Shown: positions 36,202 through 48,470 of the stretch, one piece after another
Position numbering within the stretch: the first letter of the stretch is position 1
Layout of the letters: each line of letters opens with the position of its first letter
NCBI GenBank assembly: GCA_000499405.2
Contig: HG738137.1
Span: forward strand, 22,220,603 to 22,284,602
Reading direction: 5' to 3'
Source of the DNA: Onchocerca volvulus
Taxonomy: Eukaryota > Nematoda > Chromadorea > Rhabditida > Onchocercidae
DNA length: 64,000 nt
Notes under the pieces: generated by a model
What the model was told of the DNA's origin: nothing
Databases searched by the model: none
Seen by the model: only the letters and a program-made list of their open reading frames with translations
Position numbers and translations under genes: made by a program

Positions 36202-38241
36202 TTACTTTGAAATTTTGAATATTGGACCAAAAGTTTCGATGTTAAAATTTTGAAATATATAGTATTTAAAACTAACTGCTTGATTTGTGGGCTTTTTCCT
36301 TTTATCCTGAGCGGATATAGAAATTTCGCTATCTTCCAGCGCAGCAGCTACTCGCCGGGCTACAGTTGTGTCTAATTTAAGCAATCGGAGTCGTTGTTCG
36401 CGAATATCTCGCCTCGATGTTTGCGAATCGAATAATGAGTAATCTGATGAATTACCTCAAAAGAATTAATTGGCACTGTGCGTCAATCATCTGATTTATT
36501 CCACACAGCCAAAACCATCAGTAGATTTAGTCCACAAGGAATGTGATATGTGAACTAAAAATCTCAATGTATCTTCAATTAGTTTCAATCGATTTGTCTG
36601 TTCTTAAATATTTACAAAATTTTCTTTTACTGTGCGGAAATCATTACATTTTGAAAACCATCAATCCTAATATTTCCATTTAATGAAGCAAAGTTGTATC
36701 ATACTCTTTTGCGAACTTTTTCTCATTTGATGATCGATCTCTTCACCTTCCAATATCAGATCATGTTTTCCTCCTGGAATTACAACATTATTTAATGCTG
36801 TTAAAAATATTGATCTAATATCATTTGATTTAAAATTAAAATCAGTCTTAAACTAACATTTTAGTTCATTCTATTTACAATAAATTCAGAACTTAATTGC
36901 TCATTTGTTCACAAAAACGAATTTGGCAATTTCTTGGCCTTAAATCATATTCTGTTCACTATTCTTTTAAAGGAACAGACTAATTTTTTCGAGTGATTCC
37001 ATAGCGAGCGTATTGTCCAATGAATATTCATATGATGAGTCGGTGTTATCCAAATCACCAATAATTTGATAATTTTTTCCTCTTAAATGACATTTTAAAA
37101 TAAGAATAAATGAATAACTGAAAGAAGGATATCAGTAGAAAGAATAACATGCAAATTTCACTAAAAATTTCAAAATGTGATGTGAAATTTTCGTTTTGTC
37201 AAAAGATGAAATTTTCAAATTTTCAATGAAACTTTGAAAGGAATTTTTAAATATTTATTTGACTTTAGAATAATTGTGAGAGGTTGTTGCAGAGCAAAAG
37301 TCAATTAATAATCTATTTTTAAATGTTGCATTTCTTGATTATGCAAAGTTTGCTACTGAAAAAATGTGAATACCCTTGATCATTACACTTTCGCGTATTT
37401 AAACTATTATCAGCCATATATTCAATGCTTTGACTTGTTTTCGTCCGCAGTGGTGTCCCAGTTTGTTGCATTGTCTCGATAGATTTCAGCTTGGCCACAA
37501 CTGTCGCATTGGTTTGATTCGTTGCCTGAAATTGGAGCCAATTGCCAAGTTATAAACAAATAATATCTCTTGCATTATATTTTAATTCGAAATCTTTGAA
37601 TGTTATATTATAATTCACAAAAATTCATTTGACCTGTTTCAAAATTACTAAAGCGATAACTTGGCTTGGATTGAAATGAGAGTAATTAAACATAGTTTAG
37701 ACGAGAGTGATTAAATATAGTTTGCTCATCGAAAGCCAGAAATTAATCCTCACATTTTCATTTTGTTCCGTTGCTTTTTTCTTTTCCAATGAATGTGTTG
37801 TGTCATTAATAATTTGCTGGAAATTTTTTCGGCGATTTTAATTTTAATGTTCAACATTTGTGAAAGCTTTTTCCCATCTAAGGCTGTATCATTGCCGATG
37901 ATCGGTTGGCAGGATAAAACTCACATAATTGGCTATCCATTCATTTCTTGTCATATTATTGGCAATAATTTAGACATTCAAAAAAATCTCAATGATATCT
38001 TGAGAACTTTCTGATAAAAAAAAATCTGAAAAATCCTGAATTTGATTACTTTTTTGTCGATGAACTCTGAATCATTATTTTCGATTGCAGGAAAATGAGA
38101 TACTGTAAGTACTGCTTGCTTCTTTTTTTCCATCTTTTTGAACTGACATAAGATAAGAACAGGTACTACTGGTAAAGCTATGATAATACTGCTTATTACA
38201 AATGTAGTTGGGAAATCGTTAACATCAGCAAAATCATACAT
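36202..38241 (-). CDS. Unrecognised single-pass membrane protein (about 247 aa)
   Basis: Five exons in translation order join in phase from ATG to stop: 38241-38050, 37525-37374, 37081-36981, 36773-36717 and 36443-36202. A 27-nt optional exon (37783-37757, KKATEQNEN) would also fit in phase. The protein has a short N-terminus, one strong membrane segment (FVISSIIIALPVVPVLILC), then a basic stop-transfer stretch (KKMEKKK). A polar, mainly cytoplasmic-looking tail follows, with GDLDNTDSSYEYSLDN, LEGEEIDHQMRK and a charged helix around LRLLKLDTTVARRVAAALED. The last 25 residues could instead be intron, because an in-frame GTTAGT donor precedes them. I recognise no family. It follows the F-box gene on the same strand by about 0.4 kb, with TTTGCCAG seven bases before its ATG. 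Confidence 0.62.
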
Positions 38242-38250
38242 TACAATTCT
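38242..38250 (-). promoter_or_regulatory. Probable trans-splice acceptor of the membrane-protein gene
   Basis: On the minus strand TTTGCCAG is followed by seven bases and the ATG at 38241. The gene lies 0.4 kb downstream of the F-box stop, so an SL-processed downstream cistron is plausible. Confidence 0.4.
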
Positions 38251-38657
38251 GGCAAAAATATAAAGAAATATTCAGAATGAACGATTATCCTCATTTAAAT
38301 ATGCTACGTGGTACCAATTATTCAAATTAGGTATAAAATATGCAACTGGAAGATTTTGTTCATTTCATTTGAACTTTGAACTTTGATAATAAATGAAACA
38401 AAATTTGGTCGGTTTCCTTTCATCTTTTTCTTCCCTTCAGCTTTGTTTACACCGTTGCAGTTTCAGTGCTTTCCCACCATTTAGTCCCTCAAATTTATGC
38501 ACTATGTTCAGGGATGAATAATAACAATATGGTTTCAGATGTGTAATCAGTCTTATTCTCATCTGATGAATAGTTCTGATTCATATTCCAGAAATTGAAA
38601 TTAAACTGACTCGGAAATCTTTCAACAAATTTTATGAGCAAAAAAAACATGTAAACT

Positions 38658-41600
38658 TTAGAAACTATATAAATATCTGTTATCCGTAACAATCGCAGCT
38701 GTGGTACCCGTTATGTTCTGAATTGTTCTTTCTAGTATTTCAAAATTTCTACAATGACTTTTGATCCAATTAAGATTGCTCTCTGAGCCCAGAATATTCC
38801 TTACAGTGTGATCAGCCCAATTTACCTATAAATAAACGGTTTTGTTTAATAATAATGTCAATAATGGTTTTGCAAACGATGCTGATAACAATAATGATAA
38901 TTAAAAAACAAATAATAGTAATAATAATAAAATTAAAATTAAATACAACAATAACATTCACTTTCTAAAAACAAATAAACTTGCAAATATTTAAAAATTT
39001 TAGTTTTCACTTGTATTTTTTGTCTGAAGTAAGACATATAAGACTTTTAGTTCCGATAACAAAGATTTTTGAGAAAAATAATAAAGCTTTTCGAGAAAAT
39101 TATTATTGATTTTGCTATTATCAAAAAAATGTTGAAAAGAGACTATGCGAACCCTTTTTAGCAACGCGTTGCGTCGCAAACAAATTGTCATCTGACGTAA
39201 TTGCGCGATTTGCGCGAGCAATAATGCACTCGCAAAACACATCCTTTCTCGTATTGCTAATAGTTTTAAATTAGCTGTAAGCAAATAAATATTCATTATG
39301 CGAATAGCATAATTATATGCTAATAATAGTGATACGATGTTAACTTGAAACGACAATCAAATGATAATCGAAATATTTCTTCATGATCGTTAAAATATAT
39401 GTTCAAAAACGAACGGCATTTAAGAGCAAGCTCGATAGCGAAAATATCAACTCGTTTCGCAAATTCTCGAGAACGATATCGACGTTCAAGACCCTTTTGG
39501 AGAAAAAATTGCAACGTTGTAGAATAGTTGTGGCAAATCTGAATAATTAAATAATCTGATATATTAGAAGAATGATTAAAAACACGAAAGGTTTGACAAA
39601 TTAATGATTATTTCTGAATGGAAAGTCAACTAATTGAGACTTTCATCGTGCTATGAATTAGAATTCTTTTCTAATTTTTTTCCGGATTTCTGACTATTCA
39701 AATGAGAAATTGGAAAAATATTTTACCACAATATATTTATGAAAATATTTCCATCATTAATGTTGAAGATGGGAATTCTGCAATGATAATTCCTATAATG
39801 ATATATTTGTAGTGATAACCTCCTGCATTAGCTCACTGGTAAGCTGTCCAGTAGATTTATCAAATATGATAGCATAAACAGGTGCCCCAGGCTGAATTAG
39901 CAATGCATTTTGTCGTTTCCCTAAAATAAAAGCAGAGAGATAAGTGCAGATTGCTTTTCAAAATGATTTGCTGTAATCATATCATTTCTTGACATAATTT
40001 TGGTAAAAAATGCTTGCCGGAAACAAAAAATATACCTGCCTGAATCAAATAGACTCGTGTATGATTGTTTCGTTCTGCGAAAGATCGCCAGGCTTTCAAA
40101 TCTACAGCTTTTGCACCAAATGTTTTGTCGTTCTAGAAAAGCTCTATTAGTAAATATTCAATCATCCAGTCAATCAACATTAATCAATCTGGTCTTATCT
40201 CTGTAGAATAATAATGCAAATTAGCATATTACCTGTAAGATTATCAGTGATTTGAGATGTCTCAAGTCAGCCAGAAGCGTCACTACTGATTCATCGAGAT
40301 GTTGCGGTGAGACTGTTAAATGCCTCAAAAACAGAAATAATCCAAGTTGCAGAAGTGGCCTGTCCACTTTTGTTAAATTTATAATACATAGTGAAGTGAG
40401 TTGTGAATCAAATTTGTACAGAATCTGCAAATATCTAATTTTTAAAGCATTTTAAATACTTTTTTGAAAGCATTCTTTAAATGATCCGAAATTTTTCAAA
40501 TTTTTTCAGATTTCATGCAGATTTTTTTTTAATCTTACAACTTACAATAAAATAATAATACAGGTTAGATCTTGTCATGTTGTAAAGAAGACCAGAAATG
40601 CTTTCAGTATTTAAACCTAATTTGCCAACTTTTCTTCTCTTTCAAAAATGATTGAAAAATTCAATAATTTTCCGCACGTCATCAATGAAATCAGTGCATT
40701 CGTATGGTTCCAACTGTAATTCCTGGAGTGACAATTCAGTAAGTCCATGCAAATGTGACAATAACGACGACAAAGTTTTCAACATCTCACCACCTGTTCC
40801 AAATACCTGCAAATTTTCTGATTCTCTGCAGGAAGTTCCCATAAGTGTGGAAAGATAAAAATAATTCTTGTTGTAAAATAAATCCAAAAAAGTTACAGAT
40901 CTTTTTTAAGTTTCTTTGTGTCACTCATCGTGAAAGGGAAGAAATGCTTTTTTAATATTGCCGATATTAATTATGTAAATAGTCAAGTATTTACCCGTTC
41001 AGTTTGATCATCATCCCTTACGTGTACGTGGAGTTGCCATTTGAATGAAAATGATCGTATTCCTTGGAGGGGCTTTTCGGATGAATTTCTCTCATAGTAT
41101 TCCGAAAAGTTGGTTAAAACTCGAATGAATTCGTATAAATTAAAAAGAACTGTTACCGGTTCAATTTCCAGCAACTTCCATTTCGCTGTCGCTTTCACTA
41201 TTAGAAATCTTTAAAGTAAAGTTAATGATTCTATAAGAAGTGAATATCTCTATCGTTATGTTATTCAGTGATCTTCGATATTTTGAGATAATAATATACA
41301 GATTCATATATTTCTTATTTGATTTCTAAAATCTTCAATTTAAGGTATTCCTACTCAAGTTTATGCAAGTGGAATTATCAAATATAATGTCAAATAGGTT
41401 TCATGCTTCAAACTGCATCAAATGATAATCGAAAATGCCAGACTGTGTTTTCGATTTAACTTCGGAATAATTAGCCATAATTTTAGACAATTACAGCAAT
41501 TCTTTCTCCATCTCAAATTCTTTCATCTTGGCTTGGCTTAATAGTAAGTTGATCATGTTGGACTCTCCATATCTATCTAGATTTCGGCGATTTCAGAGTA

Positions 41601-42213
41601 ATTTTCGGATCCGTTTAACCTTAGCTTCCAGTGATCAATCATATGTTGCCATCCGGCATGTGATGTATACTTGCGTCTTGTGAACATATTATCCTTGTAC
41701 TGAAATCGCCGCCAAGCATAATCCTGTTGACTTATACGATACCAATTCAAACATACCTAAAAAATAGGTAAACCAAAAGAACAGTGAATTTGAACCAACT
41801 TTGGCATTATCATTGAAAAATTTACTTTTTTAGAGTTTCGAAAAGACATATTTCTTCATTATTTCTTTTTAAAACATTTCTAATAATGAAAATAGCAGCA
41901 AAATCGGCAACAGCCCTTTGTAATTAAAGGAATTCATTTTGATTTTAGCAAAGATTTTAATAATATTTGGAAAAAAAATTTTTTTTTCTCGAACTTTCGC
42001 AACCAAATGAAAAAAAGAAGGTTGATGTAAATCACTTTCTATTATTAAATAAAAGTTCCAAATATTTATTGCAATTAAATTATTAATTGAGTTCAAAAAA
42101 AGGACCTGAGAACAACGTCCCAGATTTTTAATTGGTAATTGCGAGAAAATTTCTGCCAACAGTAAATCTGGCAAAAAAGCCCAACCATAAGGCTCTATGA
42201 GCGAACTGCACAT
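38658..42213 (-). CDS. F-box protein resembling FBXO33/FBXO39
   Basis: Probable substrate-recognition subunit of an SCF ubiquitin ligase. Eight exons in translation order give 381 residues with consistent phases: 42213-42106, 41756-41620, 41208-40995, 40806-40678, 40424-40233, 40132-40036, 39920-39820 and 38825-38658. The N-terminal F-box reads WAFLPDLLLAEIFSQLPIKN, then GRCSQVCLNWYRISQQDYAW, split by an intron at the Q|V junction. Leucine-rich-repeat-like segments follow (LSSLLSHLHGLTELSLQEL; LLADLRHLKSLIILQ). The distal part (DLKAWRSFAERNNHTRVYLI, then PGAPVYAIIFDKSTG) recalls the FBXO33 region after its LRRs. The assignment among FBXO33, FBXO38 and FBXO39 is by eye. The exon 4 donor (GAC|GTGCGG) is weak and the C-terminus after the last acceptor is moderately certain. 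Confidence 0.78.
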
Positions 42214-44749
42214 CGTTCCAAATAATTCTTTAGCATTCTACAACTTGTTAATGATCGCAGAATGAATTCATTAATTATTCTTAGAAAAGCGATGATTCAT
42301 ATGAAATTTGATCCCAATTATTTCTTAATTTTATCTATCAAGCAAACATACACAACAATCCATTATACAGGCCATTTTCATTCGAGAATGTTCAAGCATA
42401 TAGAAAATTTTGGCCATAGAAGACTGGACCTGCAAGAAAAACTTGGCAAAGAGCCGGTTTATTTTCAAAATTTCGGGGAAAAGATTATTTGTTCATTGAA
42501 TGTGTCTTGAAGCTGTGCAGTCAGCTGTTCGTTGAGGCTGTAATGTGTAAACTTATCAATAAAAGTCTTTGAATACGATGGGATTATTGAAACGACAAGA
42601 ATTTATTCATTAAATAAACAAAATAACAGCGTTGGAGCGATGAAAGCAATGAAAACTTTTTTTTTTCCTTTTTGAAATTTTGTTTCAAAAGTTTCAAAAG
42701 TTTTTTTTACTTGCTGCTCAGCCGATCTTATGACATTGTATATTCGGAAAAGCTTAGTTTAATTGCATCTGTTGCTAAGTATACATCATCGAATCGATCA
42801 GTGCTACATTATCTACACTCTTGAAAAGCTAAACATCAAATAGGTCTAAAAAGGTACACAGTTGACTCTCGATATTTTGCGTTCATATGAATTCAATTTT
42901 GTCATTTAGAAAATGATTGGACGATATTAAGGATTAAAAGCTTTGAACCGAGAGAGTGAAATCTTATAGCTTGACATGAGGAAGTAAATAATTCCGCCTG
43001 GTTAGACAAAAATGTAGTACTTGATAGTTGAATGATGATTGGCAATTTTTTTGATATTATAGCAATATATAATCATATTTCATATTCGATATTAATCTGA
43101 TTCAGTGATTTCGGCTAGTATGTATATGTGACTAATCTTTTAATACCTGTTTAGTTTAATTAATAGTACGGACATTATCGAGAAATGTTTGATGAATTTT
43201 TGAAATGAGCAGAAATACAAATCCTTAACATCTCTTCCCGTATCAGCAATGATATATGGCTGATATTAAGATAGGTATATGATAACTGAAAGTTGATAAT
43301 TACAAAACGAGCGGATGTCTTTAAAACTCTAAAAGCATAAATATGAATCGAAAAAATTAGATGTGAGAAGTTTTTTTGCACTTACGAATGATCTTGTTGG
43401 TTGAAAATAAGGATGAATCATTCCGACGAAACTAACTAATCTTCTATAAATTGACCCCGGTTTCTAAATCTTTACATTCCTATCATTTTGTCCATTTTCT
43501 GTGCATAAAACAAGTGCAAATAATCGAAAATTTTTTTTTTTGTCCTTTGAAATGATTGAATGCACATAAAATAAAAAGACAGAAAAAAAGCAGAAATATG
43601 TGATAAAGACATGCGATGAAGGGAAGGAAAACTAAAATTTCATTTTTAGCATATTTAAAAAGTGAAAGAAAGTTTTCAAGAGAAGAAATCTTTCTTACAG
43701 TTTTCACGATTATTACGGATGAATTCTTAATAATCAAAATCAATTAGTCACACATCGCATACATTTGAAAAGAATTATTCTTTCCTTTTTTTTTTTTTTT
43801 TCGGACAGCTAAACTTTTCGAAAAAAAAAACAACGTTAATCAAAGGAAAATCAAAAAAAAGAAAAACTTGCAAAATTATCATACAAATGGGGTATAGAAA
43901 TGGAAGCGAAAATCAATCCGAAATGAAAATAAGTAGATTTGAGAATTCAGTAAATCAATTTTCATTTCTAGAATTAATTACGCAAAGTAATTAAGTAATT
44001 TAGGACACAATATTGAGTTCAAAAAAAAAATGAAAATATCATCATAATGATGTAAAGCTTGCAAATAAAATCTTGATATAAAAGCTACATATCGAAAAAA
44101 GAGAGTAATCCATCGAAGACGTCGAATGAAATTTTTTAATGAAATGATTGGATAAAATTGGGTACATATAAATCAGAGAATCCTGAAATGTGATAAGTGG
44201 ACAGAAAAAAATAAAATGAATATTCAATAATCTGATAAGATTGGACTGAAACGTCGTCAATCACTCGATTTAGTTGGATGCTTCGCGTTGAAGAATCATC
44301 GAATTCCGAAGAAACATTAAAAATTCGGCAATGAGACAGATCTGAAGTAAGGTTTAATGTCACATTAAACTTGATCATTAGTTTTATAGAATAAAAAATG
44401 TACTAAGAAACGGGACTGAGAAATAGTTTTGTTTCTAAACTTGGAATTGGGAAAGTTCGAATACTGATCTGAAATTTCTTTGCTTCAGTCCAGAATTAAA
44501 TAGGTAAAATCAGAACTGAAGCGAAACCAAAGGAAGTTGAATATCATCATTACTGGAAGTTTAATTTAAATAATCCACATAAATAGTAATTGTGTTTGCA
44601 ATTATCGATTTTCTCCTGAACTGAATAAAGTGCTACAAAAACAAGGAGAATGCAAGAAGGACGATTTGAAAGTTACGCGGTGATTTCATTTGAAAAGTTT
44701 TTCGTTTTATATTTTTTTATGTGGAAGAATTCTCGGCAAACAAGAAGCG
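42214..44749. other. Gene-poor spacer upstream of the F-box gene
   Basis: AT-rich with many poly-A/T runs. It should contain the F-box promoter and the 3' region of the minus-strand MARVEL-like gene, whose last exon may lie here. Frames at 43483-43743 and 44042-44378 (minus) have no convincing signature. Confidence 0.45.
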
Positions 44750-45673
44750 TTACAGATTCAAAAATAATCGATCGTCACTTTGGAGGAAAATCTATGAAAA
44801 GCAATGTATTTATGCATTTGAAGGTCTTGCTTTCGAAATTAGGATTCATTAGTCTAATTTCTCGAATAACCGAAAAAAAAAGAAAAAAATTACTAACGGC
44901 AGTAATGATGAGGGACGCTTGGCTTGCGTTTCTTTCGATGATGAACCAGATGAGAAGGATTGATGCAATCAGGAAAAGAACAGTGCATATCGCCGAGAAA
45001 ATTCGTTCCTAAAAAGTGATAAAACATTCTTATTGCATTTAAAGAAATGATAACTTCCTATTTTAATCAATGGATCTACTACACCATCTATGTATCGTTT
45101 GTTTGAATTCAAAAAAACTCGCTATAACTTCATTCAAATTCCATTTTTGACTTTAATTCATAAGCAACCATCATGGCTTATCTTATTACTGCACACTGGT
45201 AAAATAGGAAGTAAAGAACAAAAAATTTAGCAATAAATATGAACCATCTTCCAAGCACTGATGTTGAGTAAATTGACGATGAAAAAAACAATGTTGATTA
45301 TCAGAGCGACAAAGTTCAATCCGGAGCAAAATCCAATTCGACCTTCACCGAAACACGAGCGACCGTCATACCTATTACCATTAAATTCATAGTTCCAAAT
45401 TTCGTGATGAAATGCATTGCAAATTAACTTGTTTATTTTTGTTATATTCTATTGTATCGAATCAATCAGCATAAGGTTTTATGAAATAAAATATTTCATC
45501 TGTTAAATGTATTATCACTCATTCTCAAATGAAATTTGAATCTAACTGAACTCAATAAAGTACCACGAAGTGCAAAGGAGACAGCAAACAACGAAACCGA
45601 TACAAATCTGCATAATTTTGACAATGCCAAGATTGCTGCTCAAATAGCGAGTATTTAGACTAATATCACCCAT
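44750..45673 (-). CDS. Small multispan membrane protein, MARVEL-like
   Basis: Exons in translation order: 45673-45552, 45371-45245, 45008-44898 and, tentatively, 44791-44750, giving about 133 residues. Hydrophobic segments occur at LGIVKIMQICIGFVVCCLLC, in the second exon at FVALIINIVFFIVNLLN, and in the third at IFSAICTVLFLIASILLIWF. The second helix is preceded by the loop GRSCFGEGRIGFC, and the third ends IIERN. Helix spacing and the polar, glycine-rich extracellular-type loop between helices 1 and 2 resemble MARVEL-domain proteins of membrane traffic and junctions. A fourth helix, usual in MARVEL proteins, is not seen, so the last exon may be wrong. The exon 1/2 junction (GA|GTTCAG to AATAG|G) was chosen because it is the only one that keeps both frames open. 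Family assignment is tentative. Confidence 0.55.
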
Positions 45674-46117
45674 TTTTCTTGCAACTATTGATGTTAGTTT
45701 AATGTGAAGTCCGGAATCTGCAAAAATTTATCAATATTGAATTTCGTATTTTTTGATGATATTACGGATATTTCCATGAATTCTTAAATTTAAACATTTT
45801 TAGGATATCTTATATTTTTTAAATGGATATTCTGAACATGAAATCACAAGACAGATATAAAGATAGCAAAAAAAACGAACAATAAGGAAAAAAACGACAA
45901 GATCAAATGTAAAATTGAAAAATCGAAAATCTCAGGAAATTGAGAATTGGAGTTTATAAATTAACATATACAGTCTAAACAGTTTAGATCAGTTTCAATG
46001 ACGTCATCAAGGCAAGGATGAATAATGAAGCAGAATTGTGATGGTGAACAAACAAAGAGAACGTGTGAAAATACGAAAGGAAACAATTACCACAACTAAG
46101 TGACTATGGATTGCAGT

Positions 46118-46177
46118 GGGTCATAGGTCATTCAATTTGAATTTAAGATTGGGACGATGTGAAAGATGACAAGGTCA
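46118..46177 (+). promoter_or_regulatory. Nuclear-receptor-like DR1 site plus a third half-site
   Basis: GGGTCA T AGGTCA at 46118-46130 is a direct repeat of hormone-receptor half-sites spaced by one base (DR1). A further AGGTCA (CAAGGTCA context) lies at 46172-46177. It sits about 0.45 kb upstream of the MARVEL-like gene, whose start codon is at 45673 on the minus strand. Function is inferred from motif only; half-sites are common by chance but three within 60 bases are less so. Confidence 0.35.
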
Positions 46178-46491
46178 AGTGTCACCCTAATGAGAGAAAA
46201 AGGGACAGGAAGCATAGTTTCTTATCCTCCTCTAAGGCCACTTTGGCCGTACATTCATATCACATTTTCTATTCCTCTCCTTCTGATAAGCGCTATCTTG
46301 AACCCGAGAGAAACATACTCCCGAGAAATAATGTACTACGGGGGGAAGTAGATATTGATGGCTCTAATAACAGTAATAAACGAGAATAGAACATAGCTTT
46401 CATAAGTGCATTTAAACATTTGAATCGTTAATCAATTCTGAATGTCAAAGTTTGATTCTTCAGACAGATAAACAAAAAAATATTCATCATT

Positions 46492-46560
46492 CTCGACATT
46501 GCCATTGTCAACATCGTCACTAATCATCATTCTCGACATTGTCAACAATCATCATCACTA
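46492..46560. repeat. Imperfect repeat of a CATCATTCTCGACATTG unit
   Basis: The unit CATCATTCTCGACATTG occurs at about 46485-46502 and again at about 46525-46542, with related GTCAACA/ATCATCA words between and after. It is a short degenerate tandem arrangement. Confidence 0.6.
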
Positions 46561-47344
46561 TAAGTTGTGTGAGTCAAATGTAAGCTTACATCTAGCAACT
46601 GTTCATATTACTTACCATTTACCTGGCTCTCTTAGTTTAAGAGAAAAATTCTTTGCTTACTTGAATGCATAAAAAGTAGAAATGTTAGGAATGCTTTCAG
46701 ATAGTTACCTTTTAATTACGATGTGTTTTATGCATTCAAACCAAAAAAAACAAAAACAAAATTCTGTCGCTGCTATCATTTTATGTAAATGAAAATTGCT
46801 ATAATTCTTTGAGTAATAATGTTTTTTCCCATTAATTAAATCATTAGATGGCAATGTTATCATTAACTGCTAGCATTAATTAAAGAAATTTCCAGAATTT
46901 TTTATCACAACATTTAAAAAATACTTTTTTTAAGTCAATGCAATTTTATTTTTCTAGGACTAGCAAAATTTCATCAAACTGCAATAAAACTTCATCTGGT
47001 CAAATATGCATATATATTCAAACCTATTTTAAAAGTAAGGTGAACAAAATTTGAAAAGTTTCAATTGATTTCTATCACGAATTTTACAATTCTTATCGAT
47101 CAGGAGAATAAAATTACATATCAGAGAGATGATAAAATACTGAAAATGAGACATTAATCAAATCTATATTCTTTTAAAAATCAATCTGTTATCAAAAGAT
47201 CATTAAGTGCAAAGCAAAACTGAGGACACGCGAAATGTTTAGACCTTGAGTGTTTGACAATCATTCAGAATGATACTCGTCAAGGAAAGAATTTGTAAGA
47301 ATCTATTCGTACTTTCCCATCTGGAAAAATGATATACTTGAGAA

Positions 47345-47644
47345 ATGGCCAATAATATCAAAAAGCTGTGTTATAAATGGCACTTGGGGGGACAACGCAA
47401 ATACCCGACATTTCGATTGATCGTCATTCCACTTCCTTTCAATTGCCATCTGACTGCTACTCTTCATAGAGAATCGAGTTCGAGGGCCACTGAGGGGAGG
47501 AAAGTAAAAGCAAATTTCATGAAGATTTTTCATCCCTTCGCCCTTAGAAAAGCAACGGATGCTGAACTTTATGCATTAAATCAAATAAAAGTTGCAAACG
47601 AACTGCAGACATCGCATGCATCACTCAACAATAACAATTTCTAA
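47345..47644 (+). CDS. Candidate single-exon protein, 99 aa, unknown
   Basis: An ATG-initiated frame in a locally GC-richer patch of otherwise empty DNA. The second half has protein-like composition (FHPFALRKATDAELYALNQI, then VANELQTSHASL) and ends in an asparagine run before TAA. There is no signal peptide or domain. The opposite strand is also open over much of the same span (47533-47303), so chance or a conserved regulatory block is a real alternative. It may contain an unrecognised intron (a GTAAAA donor follows GGGAGGAAA). Confidence 0.25.
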   Translation: MANNIKKLCYKWHLGGQRKYPTFRLIVIPLPFNCHLTATLHRESSSRATEGRKVKANFMKIFHPFALRKATDAELYALNQIKVANELQTSHASLNNNNF

Positions 47645-48410
47645 AAAGAAAAGAAAAAAAACAAATATGATTGCGAAATAATATTTCAAACAGGTAATAA
47701 TAATAATAACAATAGTAATAATACCCAGGCAACAAGTTTTCTGTCAATAATTAAACTAACTGAGGTACAAAGTCTGCCGATGGCTTATCGATTAGTTGCA
47801 CTTGATGACTCATAATTCTAAATCTTTTTTCTTACACTATCTGAATTATTATGGAGTGAAACAAGAAATAGCAACCATCCTCTTTTCATTGAAAAAACAA
47901 TTAGAAATTCTATTAGAAAGTAATTGAATTCTCACGGTTTTTCAACTCTTACACCGATAATTATTTTTAGAAGTCTAATAATAGCACTTTCCAGCATTTC
48001 TTATAGAGGTTCTCCGACTACAAAATCAGATAATGCTTCAGCCAAATTGTACGTAAATAGCAATAAATGCTTTAAAGCATTGTAAATTGAGGAAAATTCG
48101 AAGTTTCAAAGATTAGGATGATCTGTTCATGAAGAGAAATACAGTAGTACATTCACTGATAACGATTTTGATGCGAACTGCAGAAGACTTGATCACTTCA
48201 AGAATGATAACATTATCAAATTGAGGGCATAGCAGGTTCACACTTATCATTATCACTCATATCATTACTCGCACTCATTAGTCATCTCCCGCAGATTTAC
48301 ATGTCTGGAACTTATTCCGTGCAAACTATTTCAAGTGTCAATGACTATGGGCCTCCAATGTGAACAATTAAATATAAACCAAGCCAAGCAGTGCTGCATA
48401 TGCTATGGCA

Positions 48411-48470
48411 TGCTGTATGCAGCTGCAGCAGCAGCAGCAGCAGTATCCATTTCTGCATGCAGTAGTGACT
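48411..48470. repeat. CAG repeat beside GCATGC motifs
   Basis: A (GCA)n/(CAG)n run of about 8 units at roughly 48420-48444 lies between GGCATGC and CTGCATGCAG. On the opposite strand it gives a short poly-alanine frame with no protein context. It is probably a microsatellite. Confidence 0.65.

Noticed and set aside
39000..39514. Two minus-strand frames inside the F-box gene region
   Set aside because: They fall in the intron between exons 39820-39920 and 38658-38825 and show no family features; the F-box model closes without them.
44650..45012. 120-codon plus-strand frame, basic
   Set aside because: It is the shadow of the minus-strand MARVEL-like exon at 44898-45008, whose frame encodes a clear membrane helix with good splice sites.
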